Both the position numbers and the translations under genes were made by a program. Shown one piece after another: positions 24,425-32,693 of a stretch of DNA of 64,000 nt. The notes beneath the pieces were generated by a model. It searched no databases, had not been told where the DNA came from, and saw only the letters and a list, made by a program, of their open reading frames with translations. How positions within the stretch are numbered: position 1 is the stretch's first letter; each line of letters begins with the position of its first letter. Source of the stretch: Luteimicrobium xylanilyticum (lineage in GTDB: Bacteria > Actinomycetota > Actinomycetes > Actinomycetales > Cellulomonadaceae); the NCBI RefSeq assembly GCF_009429125.1, contig NZ_CP045529.1:3410001-3474000 (forward strand), given 5' to 3'.

Positions 24425-25432
24425 ATGGCGAGCACGCTCGCGACCGCGCTCCTCCCGATCGTCCTGACCCTCCTGCTCGGCTTCTTCGCCGGGTGGCACC
24501 ACGACTTCTCCGCGGACCAGGCGCCGATCCTCAACCGCATGGTCATGCTCTACGCCCTGCCGCTCAGCCTCTTCGCGGGCATGGTCACGGTCTCGCGCTC
24601 GTCGCTCGTCTCCGACCTGCCGATGGCGGGGATGGTGGCCGGGACGATGGTGGTCGCGTTCGTGGTCGTGGTCGTGGTCACCCGGGTCGTCCTGCACCGA
24701 GACCTGGGCGAGGCCGCGCTCTGGGGCCTGGCGATCGGCGGCCCGGCGGTCCCCTTCGTCGGCACCCCGGTGCTGGGCACGCTGCTCGGCTCGGCGCAGG
24801 CGACCGTCCCCATCGCGGTCGCGAGCCTCACCATGAACCTCGTCCAGGTCCCCGCGGCGCTCGTGATGCTGTCGGTCGCCCACTCGGCCTCGACCCGGGC
24901 TCGAGCATCGGCCCCGGCGTCCGCGTCGCCCGCGCCGGCCGCGGCTCGTGGCACCGCGGGTGCACCGAAGCCGGCCGCCGGGGCGGGCGGTCACGTGCTC
25001 GCGGCCCTGCGCGAGCCGGTCGTGTGGGCGCCCCTCGCAGCGCTCGTCCTGGTGCTCGCCGGGTGGTCGCTCCCCCACGCCGTGACCTCGTCCCTGGCTC
25101 TCCTCGGCCAGGCCACGGGCGGCGTCGCACTCTTCGCCTCCGGCCTCGTCCTGTACGCGCAGCGCGTCAGCCTCACCGCGCCGGTGGGCTGGGCCGTGGC
25201 GTGCCGCAACCTCGTGATCCCCGCCCTCGTCCTCGGCCTCACCGCGCTCCTCGGCTTCAGCCACGAGAACCGTGAGGCGAGCGTCCTGGCGATGGCGATC
25301 CCGACGGCGTCCATCTGCGTCATCCTCGCCGTCCAGTACCACCGGGCCGAGCGCCAGATGGCGTCCGTGCTCTTCATCTCGACCGTCGCCTCCGTCGCGA
25401 CGATGGCCGGCTTCATCGCACTCACCCGCTGA
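24425..25432 (+). CDS. AEC family transporter (auxin efflux carrier/malonate permease type)
   Basis: 335 aa, ATG 24425, 4 bp after the AKR stop. Ten hydrophobic helices in two five-helix halves are separated by an Ala/Pro-rich cytosolic loop (about 155-190). Features of AEC proteins: 'ILNRMVMLYALPLSLFAGMV', 'FVGTPVLGTLLGSAQATVPIA' and the C-terminal half 'GVALFASGLVLYAQRV', 'AMAIPTASICVILAVQY'. Bacterial members carry malonate, malate, lactate or other organic anions. The 35-residue low-complexity middle loop is longer than usual. In this operon it may move pyruvate-derived acids; direction and substrate unproven. Confidence 0.88.
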   Translation: MASTLATALLPIVLTLLLGFFAGWHHDFSADQAPILNRMVMLYALPLSLFAGMVTVSRSSLVSDLPMAGMVAGTMVVAFVVVVVVTRVVLHRDLGEAALWGLAIGGPAVPFVGTPVLGTLLGSAQATVPIAVASLTMNLVQVPAALVMLSVAHSASTRARASAPASASPAPAAARGTAGAPKPAAGAGGHVLAALREPVVWAPLAALVLVLAGWSLPHAVTSSLALLGQATGGVALFASGLVLYAQRVSLTAPVGWAVACRNLVIPALVLGLTALLGFSHENREASVLAMAIPTASICVILAVQYHRAERQMASVLFISTVASVATMAGFIALTR

Positions 25433-25443
25433 GAGGAAGCACC

Positions 25444-27108
25444 ATGCCCTCCGAACGCACCGTCGCCCAGCTCGTGGCCGAGACCCTCCACGAAGAAGGT
25501 GTCGACACCGTCTTCGGGATCCCCGGGGAGGAGAACATCCGCCTCGTCCAGGCGATCTCCGACCATCCCGGCCTCCGCTTCGTCCTCGTCCGCCACGAAC
25601 AGGGCGCTTCGTTCATGGCCGACGTCTACGGCCGCCTGACGGGCCGCGCAGGCGTCTGCACGGCCACGCTCGGTCCCGGGGCGATCAACCTCCTGCTCGG
25701 GGTCACCGACGCGACCACCGACTCGGTCCCCGTCGTCGCGATCTCCGCGCAGGTGGGCCTCGACCGCAACTACAAGGAGTCGCACCAGATCGTCGACCTC
25801 GAGGCGATGTTCACGCCCGTCACGAAGTGGGCCGACACGGTGGAGCGACCGGAAGCGGTGCCCGAGATGCTGCGCAAGGCCTTCGACCTCGCACAGGCCG
25901 AGCGCCCGGGGGCCACCTACCTCGCGCTCCCCCAGGACGTCGAGGCGATGCCGGTCCCGGCCGGGCTCACGCCGCTGGCCGCCCGCCCCACCCACCACGC
26001 GGCGCCCGACCCGGTCCAGGTCCGTGCCGCGGCCGACGTGCTGCGGTCTGCCCGCAACCCCGTCGTCCTCGCGGGCCACGGCGCGGTGCGGGGGCACGCG
26101 GGGCCGGAGCTCCGTGCCCTCGTCGAAGAGCTCAACCTGCCGGTGGCGACGACGTTCCAGGCCAAGGGGGTCATCCCCGACTCGCACCCGAACGCGCTCG
26201 GCGTCGTGGGCTTCATGCGCCACGACTACGAGAACTTCGCCTTCGACCGGGCCGACGTGGTCCTCGCGGTCGGCTACGAGCTCCAGGAGTTCGCGCCCGT
26301 CCGGATCAACCCGCACGGCGACAAGACCATCGTCCACATCAACAGGTTCGCCCAGGACGAGGATGCCGACTACCAGATCGCCGTGAACATCGAGGCCGAC
26401 GTCGCGGCCTCGCTCCAGGCACTCACTGCCGCGGTCCGCGAAGCGGGGCTGCCGAAGTTCTCGTTTACCGACGCACCGATCCAGGGTCTGCTCGAGCACG
26501 AGCTGCGCCAGGGCGCCGTCGACGACTCCTTCCCGCTCAAGCCTCAGCGGATCGTGCACGAGATCCGCGCGGCGCTCGACGACGACGACGTCGTGCTCAC
26601 GGACACGGGCGCGATCAAGATGTGGATGGCGCGCCTGTACCCCACGCAGCAACCCAACACCTGCGTGATCTCCAACGGGTTGTCGACGATGGCGTGGACG
26701 CTGCCCGGCGCGATCGGCGCCGCGCTCGCGCTCCCCGGACGACGCGTCCTCGCGACGATGGGCGACGGCAGCTTCCTGATGAACTCGCAAGAGCTCGAGA
26801 CCGCGGTCCGCGAGCAGGTGCCGCTCGTGGCGCTCGTCTGGGTGGACGAGGCGTACGGCCTCATCAAGTGGAAGATGGATATGGAGCTCGGTCGCCACGA
26901 CGACGTCGACTTCACGAACCCGGACCTGGTCGCCTACGCCCGCTCCTTCGGCGCGGAGGGCCACCGGATCACGGCCGCCGAGCAGCTTGCGCCCACCCTC
27001 CGGGAAGCGCTCGCCGACGGCGGGGTGCACGTGATCGCGTGCCCGGTCGACTACCGCGAGAACCTTGCCCTGACCGATCGTCTGGGCGAGCTCACGGTCG
27101 CACTCTGA
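25444..27108 (+). CDS. alsS: Catabolic-type acetolactate synthase (AlsS-like, TPP-dependent)
   Basis: 554 aa, ATG 25444 after GAGAGGAAG. Three-domain TPP enzyme: N-terminal PYR domain with 'FGIPGEENIRLV' and catalytic Glu in 'VRHEQGASFMADVYGRLTG', central domain ('NPVVLAGHGAVRG'), and C-terminal PP domain with 'ATMGDGSFLMNSQELETAV' and 'WVDEAYGLIKWK'. The 'NSQELETAV' and 'GLIKWK' strings are typical of AlsS rather than biosynthetic IlvB. There is no regulatory small subunit gene nearby. It condenses two pyruvates to acetolactate. A decarboxylase (AlsD) for acetoin formation is not in the window. Confidence 0.87.
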   Translation: MPSERTVAQLVAETLHEEGVDTVFGIPGEENIRLVQAISDHPGLRFVLVRHEQGASFMADVYGRLTGRAGVCTATLGPGAINLLLGVTDATTDSVPVVAISAQVGLDRNYKESHQIVDLEAMFTPVTKWADTVERPEAVPEMLRKAFDLAQAERPGATYLALPQDVEAMPVPAGLTPLAARPTHHAAPDPVQVRAAADVLRSARNPVVLAGHGAVRGHAGPELRALVEELNLPVATTFQAKGVIPDSHPNALGVVGFMRHDYENFAFDRADVVLAVGYELQEFAPVRINPHGDKTIVHINRFAQDEDADYQIAVNIEADVAASLQALTAAVREAGLPKFSFTDAPIQGLLEHELRQGAVDDSFPLKPQRIVHEIRAALDDDDVVLTDTGAIKMWMARLYPTQQPNTCVISNGLSTMAWTLPGAIGAALALPGRRVLATMGDGSFLMNSQELETAVREQVPLVALVWVDEAYGLIKWKMDMELGRHDDVDFTNPDLVAYARSFGAEGHRITAAEQLAPTLREALADGGVHVIACPVDYRENLALTDRLGELTVAL

Positions 27109-27486
27109 ACGCGACGTCGCCGCCGTCTCCTGCCAGCCGACCCGTCCGGGGGGAGTCCGCCGGGTCGACCCACGACCGGGGGCCGACGCCCCCGCTTCCG
27201 TTCCGTCCGGACCCTGTCAGCACGGGCCCGCGACGCCTTGCTGCCCCCTTCGCAGGTCGCCCGTCGTCGGACGACCGTTCCACCGTTGCTCTCACCACCG
27301 ATGCCGCCGGAGCGGTGCTGCTGGCCGAACCAGGGATCGGCCCGATCGAGCCATTGTGGGCAGGCGTGCACCCGTAGGCAAGCGGTCACAGCGCCTTGAC
27401 AGCCGCGCCACAAGGTACGCATGCTCGCCGGAGGGGAATCCGCCGGGTCCGGCCCGCGACGAATCGAAAGACCAAGGAGATTCGTC
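27109..27486. other. Intergenic region between alsS and the levansucrase gene
   Basis: 378 bp without a convincing gene. It contains a GC hairpin (27177-27194), a sigma-70-like TTGACA (27396-27401) with CATGCT (27420-27425) 18 nt later, and the levansucrase ribosome site AAGGAGA (27474-27480). A 17-bp direct repeat, GGGGARTCCGCCGGGTC, occurs at 27150-27166 and 27433-27449 with one mismatch; the second copy lies in the 5' leader of the levansucrase mRNA. Confidence 0.55.
27177..27194 (+). terminator. Hairpin after the alsS operon
   Basis: CGGGGGC-CGAC-GCCCCCG, a 7-bp all-GC stem with a 4-nt loop, 69 bp after the stop. It has no T-run, as is common in high-GC actinobacteria. Confidence 0.45.
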
Positions 27487-29151
27487 GTGAACCACTCACC
27501 GATGGGCGCGTCGACGCGCCCGCACGTCATACGGCATCAGGGCCGACGCCGTCTTGCGGCCGCGGCAGCCGTCAGCGCGCTGGCACTGACCGGCTCCATG
27601 ACAGGTGTCGCTCAGGCCGCCGGCCCGCACGACCCGCGACCCGGATCCGCACACGTCCTCCAGACGCCGCGGTTCGAGACGCGAACCCCGGGGTTCGCCA
27701 ACCCCACGACCCACAGCCAGCGCGCGTTCAGCCCCTACGCGGAGTTCACCTCCCGCTGGACGCGGGCCGACGCCATGCAGATCAAGGCGATGTCCGACCC
27801 GACAGCACCGTCCCGCCAGAGCTCGCTGCCCGCGCGGTACACGATGCCCGCCATACCGCAGTCCTTCCCGGACACGAACAAGCGGGTCTGGGTCTGGGAC
27901 ACCTGGACCTTGACGGACGCTCGGTCCAACCAGATCAGCTACCGAGGCTGGGAGGTCATCTTCTCGCTCGTCGCCGACCGCGACGCCGGGTACTCGTTCG
28001 ACGAGCGGCACACGCACGCCCGGATCGGATACTTCTACCGGAAGGCCGGCGTCCCCGCGTCGCAGCGTCCGGCGAACGGCGGGTGGAAGTACGGCGGCCA
28101 CCTCGTCCCCGACGGAGCGTCCGCCCAGATCTTCACCGACAAGAGCTTCTCGTCCCAGACGGAGTGGTCGGGCTCGACCCGCATCTTCACGGGCGGGAAG
28201 GTCCAGCTGTTCTACACGGACGTCGCGTTCTACCGCAACGCTGACGGCACAGACCGCAAGCCGTACGACCCGCGCATCACGACCTCCCTCGGGAAGATCC
28301 ACGCCGACGCTCGCGGCGTCTGGTTCACCGGGTTCGGGAAGCACAAGCAGCTCCTGGTCCCGGACGGGAACTACTACCAGGACAACCAGCAGAACCCGTA
28401 CGTGAACTTCCGTGACCCGTTCACGTTCACCGACCCCCGGCATCCCGGCAAGACCTTCATGGTCTTCGAGGGCAACACCGCAGTGCAGCGGGGCGACCGC
28501 GCCTGCACGGGCGCCGACCTGGGCTACGACCCCCGCGACCCCTACAAGGAGTCGCTGCAGACCGTGATGGACGACGGGGCGCAGTACCAGATGGGCAACA
28601 TCGGGCTCGCCGTGGCGGACAACAAGTCGCTCACCAAGTGGCACTTCCTCGCCCCGCTCCTCTCTGCGAACTGCGTGACGGACCAGATGGAGCGGCCGCA
28701 GATCTACATCAGCGGGGGGAAGTACTACCTCTTCACCATCAGCCACCGCTCGACGTACGCTCACGGGCTCGACGGTCCGGACGGCGTCTACGGGTTCGTC
28801 GGCAAGGGCGTGCGCAGTGACTTCGAGCCCCTGAACCGCGGTTCGGGGCTCGCGCTGGGCAACCCGACCAACCTCAACTTCGCGCCGGGCACGCCCTACG
28901 CGCCGGACTACAACCAGAGCCCGTACGCGTACCAGTCCTACTCGCACTATGTGCAGCCGGGAGGGCTCGTCGAGTCGTTCATCGACTCCATCGGGACGCC
29001 GGACAGCTTCCGTCGCGGTGGCTCGCTCGCCCCGACCGTCAAGCTGAAGATCAGCGGCGCGACGACCGCCGTCGACCGGACCTACGGCCACCGGGGCCTG
29101 GGGGCGTACGGGGACATCCCGGCGAACCGGACGACTCCGATCAACTACTGA
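27487..29151 (+). CDS. Secreted GH68 fructosyltransferase (levansucrase/inulosucrase)
   Basis: 554 aa from GTG 27487, chosen for the AAGGAGA 6 nt upstream; the ATG at 27421 has no site. Signal peptide: basic 'RHQGRRRLAAAAAVSALALTG', cleavage near 'VAQAAG' (residue about 40). GH68 landmarks: nucleophile Asp in 'VWVWDTWTLTD', transition-state stabiliser in 'NFRDPFTF' and acid/base Glu in 'DQMERPQIYISGGKYYLF'. It splits sucrose and builds fructan outside the cell. Levan versus inulin product cannot be read by eye. Monocistronic: its own TTGACA promoter upstream and a strong terminator after the stop. Confidence 0.92.
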   Translation: MNHSPMGASTRPHVIRHQGRRRLAAAAAVSALALTGSMTGVAQAAGPHDPRPGSAHVLQTPRFETRTPGFANPTTHSQRAFSPYAEFTSRWTRADAMQIKAMSDPTAPSRQSSLPARYTMPAIPQSFPDTNKRVWVWDTWTLTDARSNQISYRGWEVIFSLVADRDAGYSFDERHTHARIGYFYRKAGVPASQRPANGGWKYGGHLVPDGASAQIFTDKSFSSQTEWSGSTRIFTGGKVQLFYTDVAFYRNADGTDRKPYDPRITTSLGKIHADARGVWFTGFGKHKQLLVPDGNYYQDNQQNPYVNFRDPFTFTDPRHPGKTFMVFEGNTAVQRGDRACTGADLGYDPRDPYKESLQTVMDDGAQYQMGNIGLAVADNKSLTKWHFLAPLLSANCVTDQMERPQIYISGGKYYLFTISHRSTYAHGLDGPDGVYGFVGKGVRSDFEPLNRGSGLALGNPTNLNFAPGTPYAPDYNQSPYAYQSYSHYVQPGGLVESFIDSIGTPDSFRRGGSLAPTVKLKISGATTAVDRTYGHRGLGAYGDIPANRTTPINY

Positions 29152-29156
29152 GGGGC

Positions 29157-29194
29157 CGACGCCCGGACCCGCTGGACAGCGGGCCCGGGCGTCG
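29157..29194. terminator. Strong bidirectional terminator between levansucrase and ald
   Basis: CGACGCCCGG and CCGGGCGTCG form a 10-bp outer stem enclosing CCCGCT-GGAC-AGCGGG (6-bp inner stem). It is placed 6 nt after the levansucrase stop and 18 nt after the convergent ald stop, serving both. Confidence 0.8.
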
Positions 29195-29211
29195 TGCGTC
29201 GTGCGTCGGCA

Positions 29212-30312
29212 TCAGGCCGGGACGGCGGTGCCCCTCCGCCCGACGGCGGCCGCCACGGCTGGGTGGACGACCTCGCCGTCGACCGTGCTGAGCCCGTGCG
29301 CGAGCGCGGGGTCGTCGGCGACGGCGGCACGCCAGCCGCGGTCGGCGAGCTCGCGCACGTAGGGCAGGGTCGCGTTGGTCAAGGCCGGCGTCGCGGTCGA
29401 CGCCGCGGCGCCGGGCATGTTGGCGACGCAGTAGAACAGCGATCCTTCGACGCGGAAGGTCGGGTCGGCGTGCGTCGTCGGGTGCGAGTCCTCGAAGCAG
29501 CCGCCCTGGTCGATCGCGATGTCGACGAGCACGCTCCCCGGCTTCATGCGGGCCACGAGCTCGTGGCGCACGAGCCGGGGCGCCCGCGCGCCGGGGACCA
29601 GCACGGCGCCCACGACGAGGTCCGCGTCGAGCAGGGTCCGCTCGACCTCGTACGTGCTCGACGCGACGGTCGCGACGCGGCCCTGGAACATCGCGTCGAT
29701 CTCCCGCAGGCGCGGCAGGGAGAGGTCGAGCACGGTCGTCCGGCCGCCGAGCGCCACGGCCTGGCGCGCCGCCTCGAGGCCGGCGGTCCCGCCACCGAGC
29801 ACCGCGACGTGTGCGGGACGGACACCGGGGACCCCGCCGAGCAGCGTCCCCGAGCCGCCCTGCGCGCCGAGCAGGTGGTACGCCCCGGCGACGACCGCCA
29901 TGCGCCCCGCGACCTCGCTCATCGGTGCGAGGAGCGGGAGGCTGCCGTCGGGGAGCTGGACGGTCTCGTACGCGAGCGCCGTCGTGCGGGCGCCGACGAG
30001 CGCGTCGACGAGCGGCAGGTCCGCGGCGAGGTGCAGGTAGGTGAACAGCACGAGGTCCGGGCGCAGGAAGCCGTACTCGGCGGCGACGGGCTCCTTGACC
30101 TTGAGCACGAGCTCGGCGCCCCACGCGTCGTCCACGGAGCCGAGACTGGCGCCGACGGCCGTGTAGGCGTCGTCGGGCAGGCCGGAGCCCAGCCCGGCGC
30201 CCCGCTGGACGGTGACCTCGTGGCCGCTGCGCACGAGGTCGAGCGCGCCCGCGGGCGTGAGGGCGACGCGGCCCTCGTGGTCCTTGACCTCCGTGGGTAC
30301 TCCGATGCGCAT
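29212..30312 (-). CDS. ald: Alanine dehydrogenase
   Basis: 366 aa from ATG 30312 behind GAAGGAGC. N-terminal 'MRIGVPTEVKDHEGRVALTPAGA', catalytic Lys region 'LVLKVKEP', His in 'LFTYLHLAAD', Rossmann motif 'VAVLGGGTAGLEAARQAVALG' (about 170-190) and 'DIAIDQGGCFEDSHPTTH'. It converts alanine to pyruvate and ammonia with NAD and, in reverse, fixes ammonia. It is divergent from an Lrp-type gene that probably regulates it, as AldR does in mycobacteria. The N-terminal 'DHEGRVALTP' reads 'NxEyRVAlTP' in most relatives, a mild difference. Confidence 0.95.
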   Translation of the reverse strand: MRIGVPTEVKDHEGRVALTPAGALDLVRSGHEVTVQRGAGLGSGLPDDAYTAVGASLGSVDDAWGAELVLKVKEPVAAEYGFLRPDLVLFTYLHLAADLPLVDALVGARTTALAYETVQLPDGSLPLLAPMSEVAGRMAVVAGAYHLLGAQGGSGTLLGGVPGVRPAHVAVLGGGTAGLEAARQAVALGGRTTVLDLSLPRLREIDAMFQGRVATVASSTYEVERTLLDADLVVGAVLVPGARAPRLVRHELVARMKPGSVLVDIAIDQGGCFEDSHPTTHADPTFRVEGSLFYCVANMPGAAASTATPALTNATLPYVRELADRGWRAAVADDPALAHGLSTVDGEVVHPAVAAAVGRRGTAVPA

Positions 30313-30404
30313 GACCGCTCCTTCTCCGGGCCCGGTCATCCTGCCGGACACTCGCCGTGATACGCGCCACACTAGGAAGAACGTCCCGTCCGGAGCGGCT
30401 GGGA

Positions 30405-30417
30405 CGAAGATTCTTCG
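30405..30417 (+). promoter_or_regulatory. Palindrome between ald and its Lrp-type regulator
   Basis: CGAAGA-T-TCTTCG, a perfect 13-bp palindrome, 26 bp upstream of the regulator ATG and 93 bp upstream of ald. It matches the loose AT-centred dyads bound by Lrp/AsnC proteins. An extra CGTCCC...GGGACG inverted pair overlaps its left side. Confidence 0.5.
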
Positions 30418-30442
30418 AGCCACGGCCCTAGGAGCGCAGAAG

Positions 30443-30991
30443 ATGCCGAGACGACGCGCCGAGGCAGCGCAGCAGCGTTCAGGAGTTCGGCCGACGCCCG
30501 GCCTCGACGAGCTGGACGAGCAGATCCTCTGGGAGCTCGCCCGGGACGCGGACGTGACCAACGCGGCGCTCGCGGAGCGCGTGCACGTCGCTCCGTCGAC
30601 CGCGCACGCCCGGGTCCGCGCGCTGCGCGAGGCCGGGGTGCTCGGGCCCTCGCACGCCGACGTCGACTACCGCGCCGTCGGGCTGCCCCTGCAGGCCATC
30701 ATCTCGGTGCGGCTGCGTGCGCAGGCACGCACGGTCATCAAGACGTTCGCCGCGAAGATGGTCGGCCACCCGAACGTGCTCGACGTGTTCTTCGTGGGCG
30801 GCCAGGACGACTTCCTCGTGCGGGTCGTGACGACGTCGCCCGAGCAGCTCCGCGACTTCGTGGCGGGCCCGCTGTCGAGCGACCCGGTGGTCGCGTCGAC
30901 GCACACGCAGATCGTCTTCGACCACCTGCGCGGGCTCGACCACTGGGCCGACGCGGACGGCTTCGACGAGCTCCGGGGACCGTTGGGCTGA
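30443..30991 (+). CDS. Lrp/AsnC family regulator (AldR-like)
   Basis: 182 aa from ATG 30443 after TAGGAG. After a basic 20-residue start come the helix-turn-helix 'LDELDEQILWELARDADVTNAALAERVHVAPSTAHARVRAL' (about 22-62) and the RAM effector domain with 'GLPLQAIISVRLRAQAR', 'VLDVFFVGGQDDFLVRVVTTS' and 'STHTQIVFDHLR'. Lrp-type proteins form octamers and sense amino acids. The divergent ald gene and shared 130-bp promoter gap make alanine-responsive control of ald the likely role. Confidence 0.9.
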   Translation: MPRRRAEAAQQRSGVRPTPGLDELDEQILWELARDADVTNAALAERVHVAPSTAHARVRALREAGVLGPSHADVDYRAVGLPLQAIISVRLRAQARTVIKTFAAKMVGHPNVLDVFFVGGQDDFLVRVVTTSPEQLRDFVAGPLSSDPVVASTHTQIVFDHLRGLDHWADADGFDELRGPLG

Positions 30992-31005
30992 CGGGGGCCC
31001 GGGCG

Positions 31006-31407
31006 TCAGCGCCGGACGCGCGCGAGCAGCCGCTCGTCGAGCACGACGCCGTGCGGGAGCCGGGCGAGCTCGGCGCCGGTCGAGGCGACTCCCGCGCCGG
31101 CGAGGACGTCCGCGAGCGCGGACCAGTGCAGCCGGGCTTCCTCCTCGTGCGTGCGCCCGTGCGCGGGCTCGTCCGGCCCGACGACGACGCGCGCGGTCTC
31201 CTCGAGCTCGGCCAGGTCCAGGCGTTCACCCGTTCCCACGGGGCCGGCCGTGCTCCAGCCGCGGTCGTCGAGCAGGACCACGCGGTGGTCGTCGTCGAGG
31301 ACGGCGTCGAGCCGCGCGGAGACGGAGTACGACCGCCTGTCGGACGCGGCCCGCGCCAGGGTCAGGCTCGTCTCGAGCCGGGCGACGGTGCGCGCGGGGC
31401 GGGTCAC
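31006..31407 (-). CDS. Conserved hypothetical protein, 133 aa
   Basis: GTG 31407, 4 bp after the stop of the upstream DoxX frame, so it is in the same transcript. The sequence alternates strands and helices ('RRSYSVSARLDAVLDDDHRVVLLDDRGWS', 'LEETARVVVGPDEPAHG', 'HWSALADVLAGAGV') and has no signal or membrane segment. I do not recognise it. It is convergent with the Lrp gene, with 14 bp between stops. Its reading frame is intact although the DoxX gene before it is frameshifted. Confidence 0.6.
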   Translation of the reverse strand: MTRPARTVARLETSLTLARAASDRRSYSVSARLDAVLDDDHRVVLLDDRGWSTAGPVGTGERLDLAELEETARVVVGPDEPAHGRTHEEEARLHWSALADVLAGAGVASTGAELARLPHGVVLDERLLARVRR

Positions 31408-31411
31408 GTGC

Positions 31412-31919
31412 TCATGGTGCCAGGCGTGCCGTGTCGACGGGCGCCGGCCGCGCCGTGGGACCGCGGCGACGGGCCGCGAAGCCGAGCGCCGTCACGGTGA
31501 CGGTGGCGGCGAGGAACACCCCCTGCATGAACGTGCGCGGGACGAGCTCGTCCCACCAGGCGAGGTCGTCGCCGGTGAGCGCGAGGTGCACGTTGGCGGG
31601 GAACAGCGCGACGAGCAGGGCGCTCAGGCCGAGCCCGGCCCACGGCACGAGCGCCCGGACGAGCATCCCTGCGGCTCCTGCGAGCTCGAGGACGCCGGTG
31701 AGCGTGACCAGCAGACCGGGCGCGGGCGCCCAAGTCGGGCACCATCGCGACGAGGTCGGCACGCATGCCGACGAAGTGCGAGACGCCCGTCATGGCGAAC
31801 ATGACGCCGACGCCCCAGCGGAGCGCGAGCGCGAGGACCTCACGCCGGGTGCGGCCGGTGCGGACCGCGATCCCCCAGGCCACGGCGGTGACGACGACGA
31901 GTGCGACGAACGGTTCCAC
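31412..31919 (-). pseudogene. DoxX family membrane protein interrupted by a 1-nt frameshift
   Basis: From GTG 31919 (GGGGGAG upstream) the first frame gives 'VEPFVALVVVTAVAWGIAVRT', 'RWGVGVMFAMTGVSHFVGMRADLVAMVPD', the standard DoxX start. At about 31731-31734 the homologous reading jumps to the next frame: 'APAPGLLVTLTGVLELAGAAGMLV', 'NVHLALTGDDL' and 'FMQGVFLAATVTVTALGF', to the stop at 31412. Removing one A of the AA at 31732-31733 restores '...VPDWAPAPGLL...', a normal DoxX junction. Either a real recent mutation or a sequencing error. DoxX proteins are four-helix membrane proteins tied to redox and oxidative stress. Confidence 0.8.
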
Positions 31920-31928
31920 GACTCCCCC

Positions 31929-31980
31929 GATCTTGACAGCGTAAAGATCGTAGGACACGCATCTGTCCGCTGACAAGATC
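31929..31980 (-). promoter_or_regulatory. doxX promoter embedded in a long inverted repeat (probable TetR operator)
   Basis: GATCTTGACAGCG (31929-31941) and CGCTGACAAGATC (31968-31980) are inverted copies with one mismatch, 26 nt apart. On the minus strand they enclose TTGTCA (31976-31971), an 18-nt spacer and TACGAT (31952-31947), a good sigma-70-type promoter for doxX. Inside, GGACA-N6-TGTCC (31953-31968) forms a further dyad. The TetR gene directly upstream ends in this element and is the obvious candidate to bind it. Confidence 0.7.
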
Positions 31981-32539
31981 ATGAGCTCTGGCGAGCCCCG
32001 GCCACGAACCGCTCGAGGGCCGCCCGCGCCCCCGCCTCGCCCGACGCCGCGGGCTCGCCGGCGAGGGCCCCGCTCGCCCGGAGCGCCGCGAGCCCGTGCA
32101 CGACCGACCACGCCGCGACCTCGAGCGCGGCGTCCTGCGAGCCGTGCGCCCGCCGGACGCCCTCCCGCAGCGCCGCCCGGGCCCGTTCGCCCGCGGCCCG
32201 CAGCGCGGCGTCGTCGGGGTCGAGGAGGTCGGTCCGGAACATCACCGCGAAGTCCGCCGGATGGTCGGCCGCGACCCGGACGTACACCAGCCCGAGCTCG
32301 ACGAGGCCGTCCCCCTGGGCCCGTTGCAGCTCGGTCGCGAGGCGCTCGAAGCCCTCGGTCGCGAGCGCCGTCAGCAGCGCGCGCTTGTCCGGGAAGTGGT
32401 GCGCGGGCGCGGCGTGGGAGACGCCGAGCCTGCGCGCGAGCTCGCGCAGCGTGAACGAGCCGGGGCCTTCCTCGGCGACGAGCGACCGCGCCTCCTCGAG
32501 CAGCGCCGCCCGCAGGTTGCCGTGGTGATAGGGGGTCAC
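31979..32539 (-). CDS. TetR/AcrR family regulator (WHG-domain type)
   Basis: 186 aa from GTG 32539. It opens 'MTPYHHGNLRAALLEEARSLVAEEG' and has the HTH 'FTLRELARRLGVSHAAPAHHF' (about 29-49). The 'PYHHGNLR' start and a C-terminal domain with 'DHPADFAVMFRTDLLDPDD' and 'AWSVVHGLAALRASGAL' mark the WHG subfamily. Its stop lies in the inverted repeat that covers the doxX promoter, so it probably regulates doxX and the hypothetical gene after it. The ligand is unknown. Confidence 0.9.
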   Translation of the reverse strand: MTPYHHGNLRAALLEEARSLVAEEGPGSFTLRELARRLGVSHAAPAHHFPDKRALLTALATEGFERLATELQRAQGDGLVELGLVYVRVAADHPADFAVMFRTDLLDPDDAALRAAGERARAALREGVRRAHGSQDAALEVAAWSVVHGLAALRASGALAGEPAASGEAGARAALERFVAGARQSS

Positions 32540-32693
32540 ACCGCCAAGTCAAGCACCGCACAGCCTGTGGACAGCGGTCACCGCCGTCCCCTCCTCCTGG
32601 TTCACTGTGCGCGTCGGACGGCGCACCCGGGGGCCACGCCGTCCCACCTGCGTCGACGCAGCCTGAGTGCGCCCCCGCCGAGCAGGGAGCACC

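Noticed and set aside
27421-27486. Levansucrase start at ATG 27421
   Set aside because: There is no ribosome site and it would add 22 residues before a proper signal peptide; GTG 27487 has AAGGAGA at good spacing.
31412-31919. Programmed frameshift in the DoxX gene
   Set aside because: No slippery heptamer or stimulatory structure at the junction; a simple one-base change explains it.
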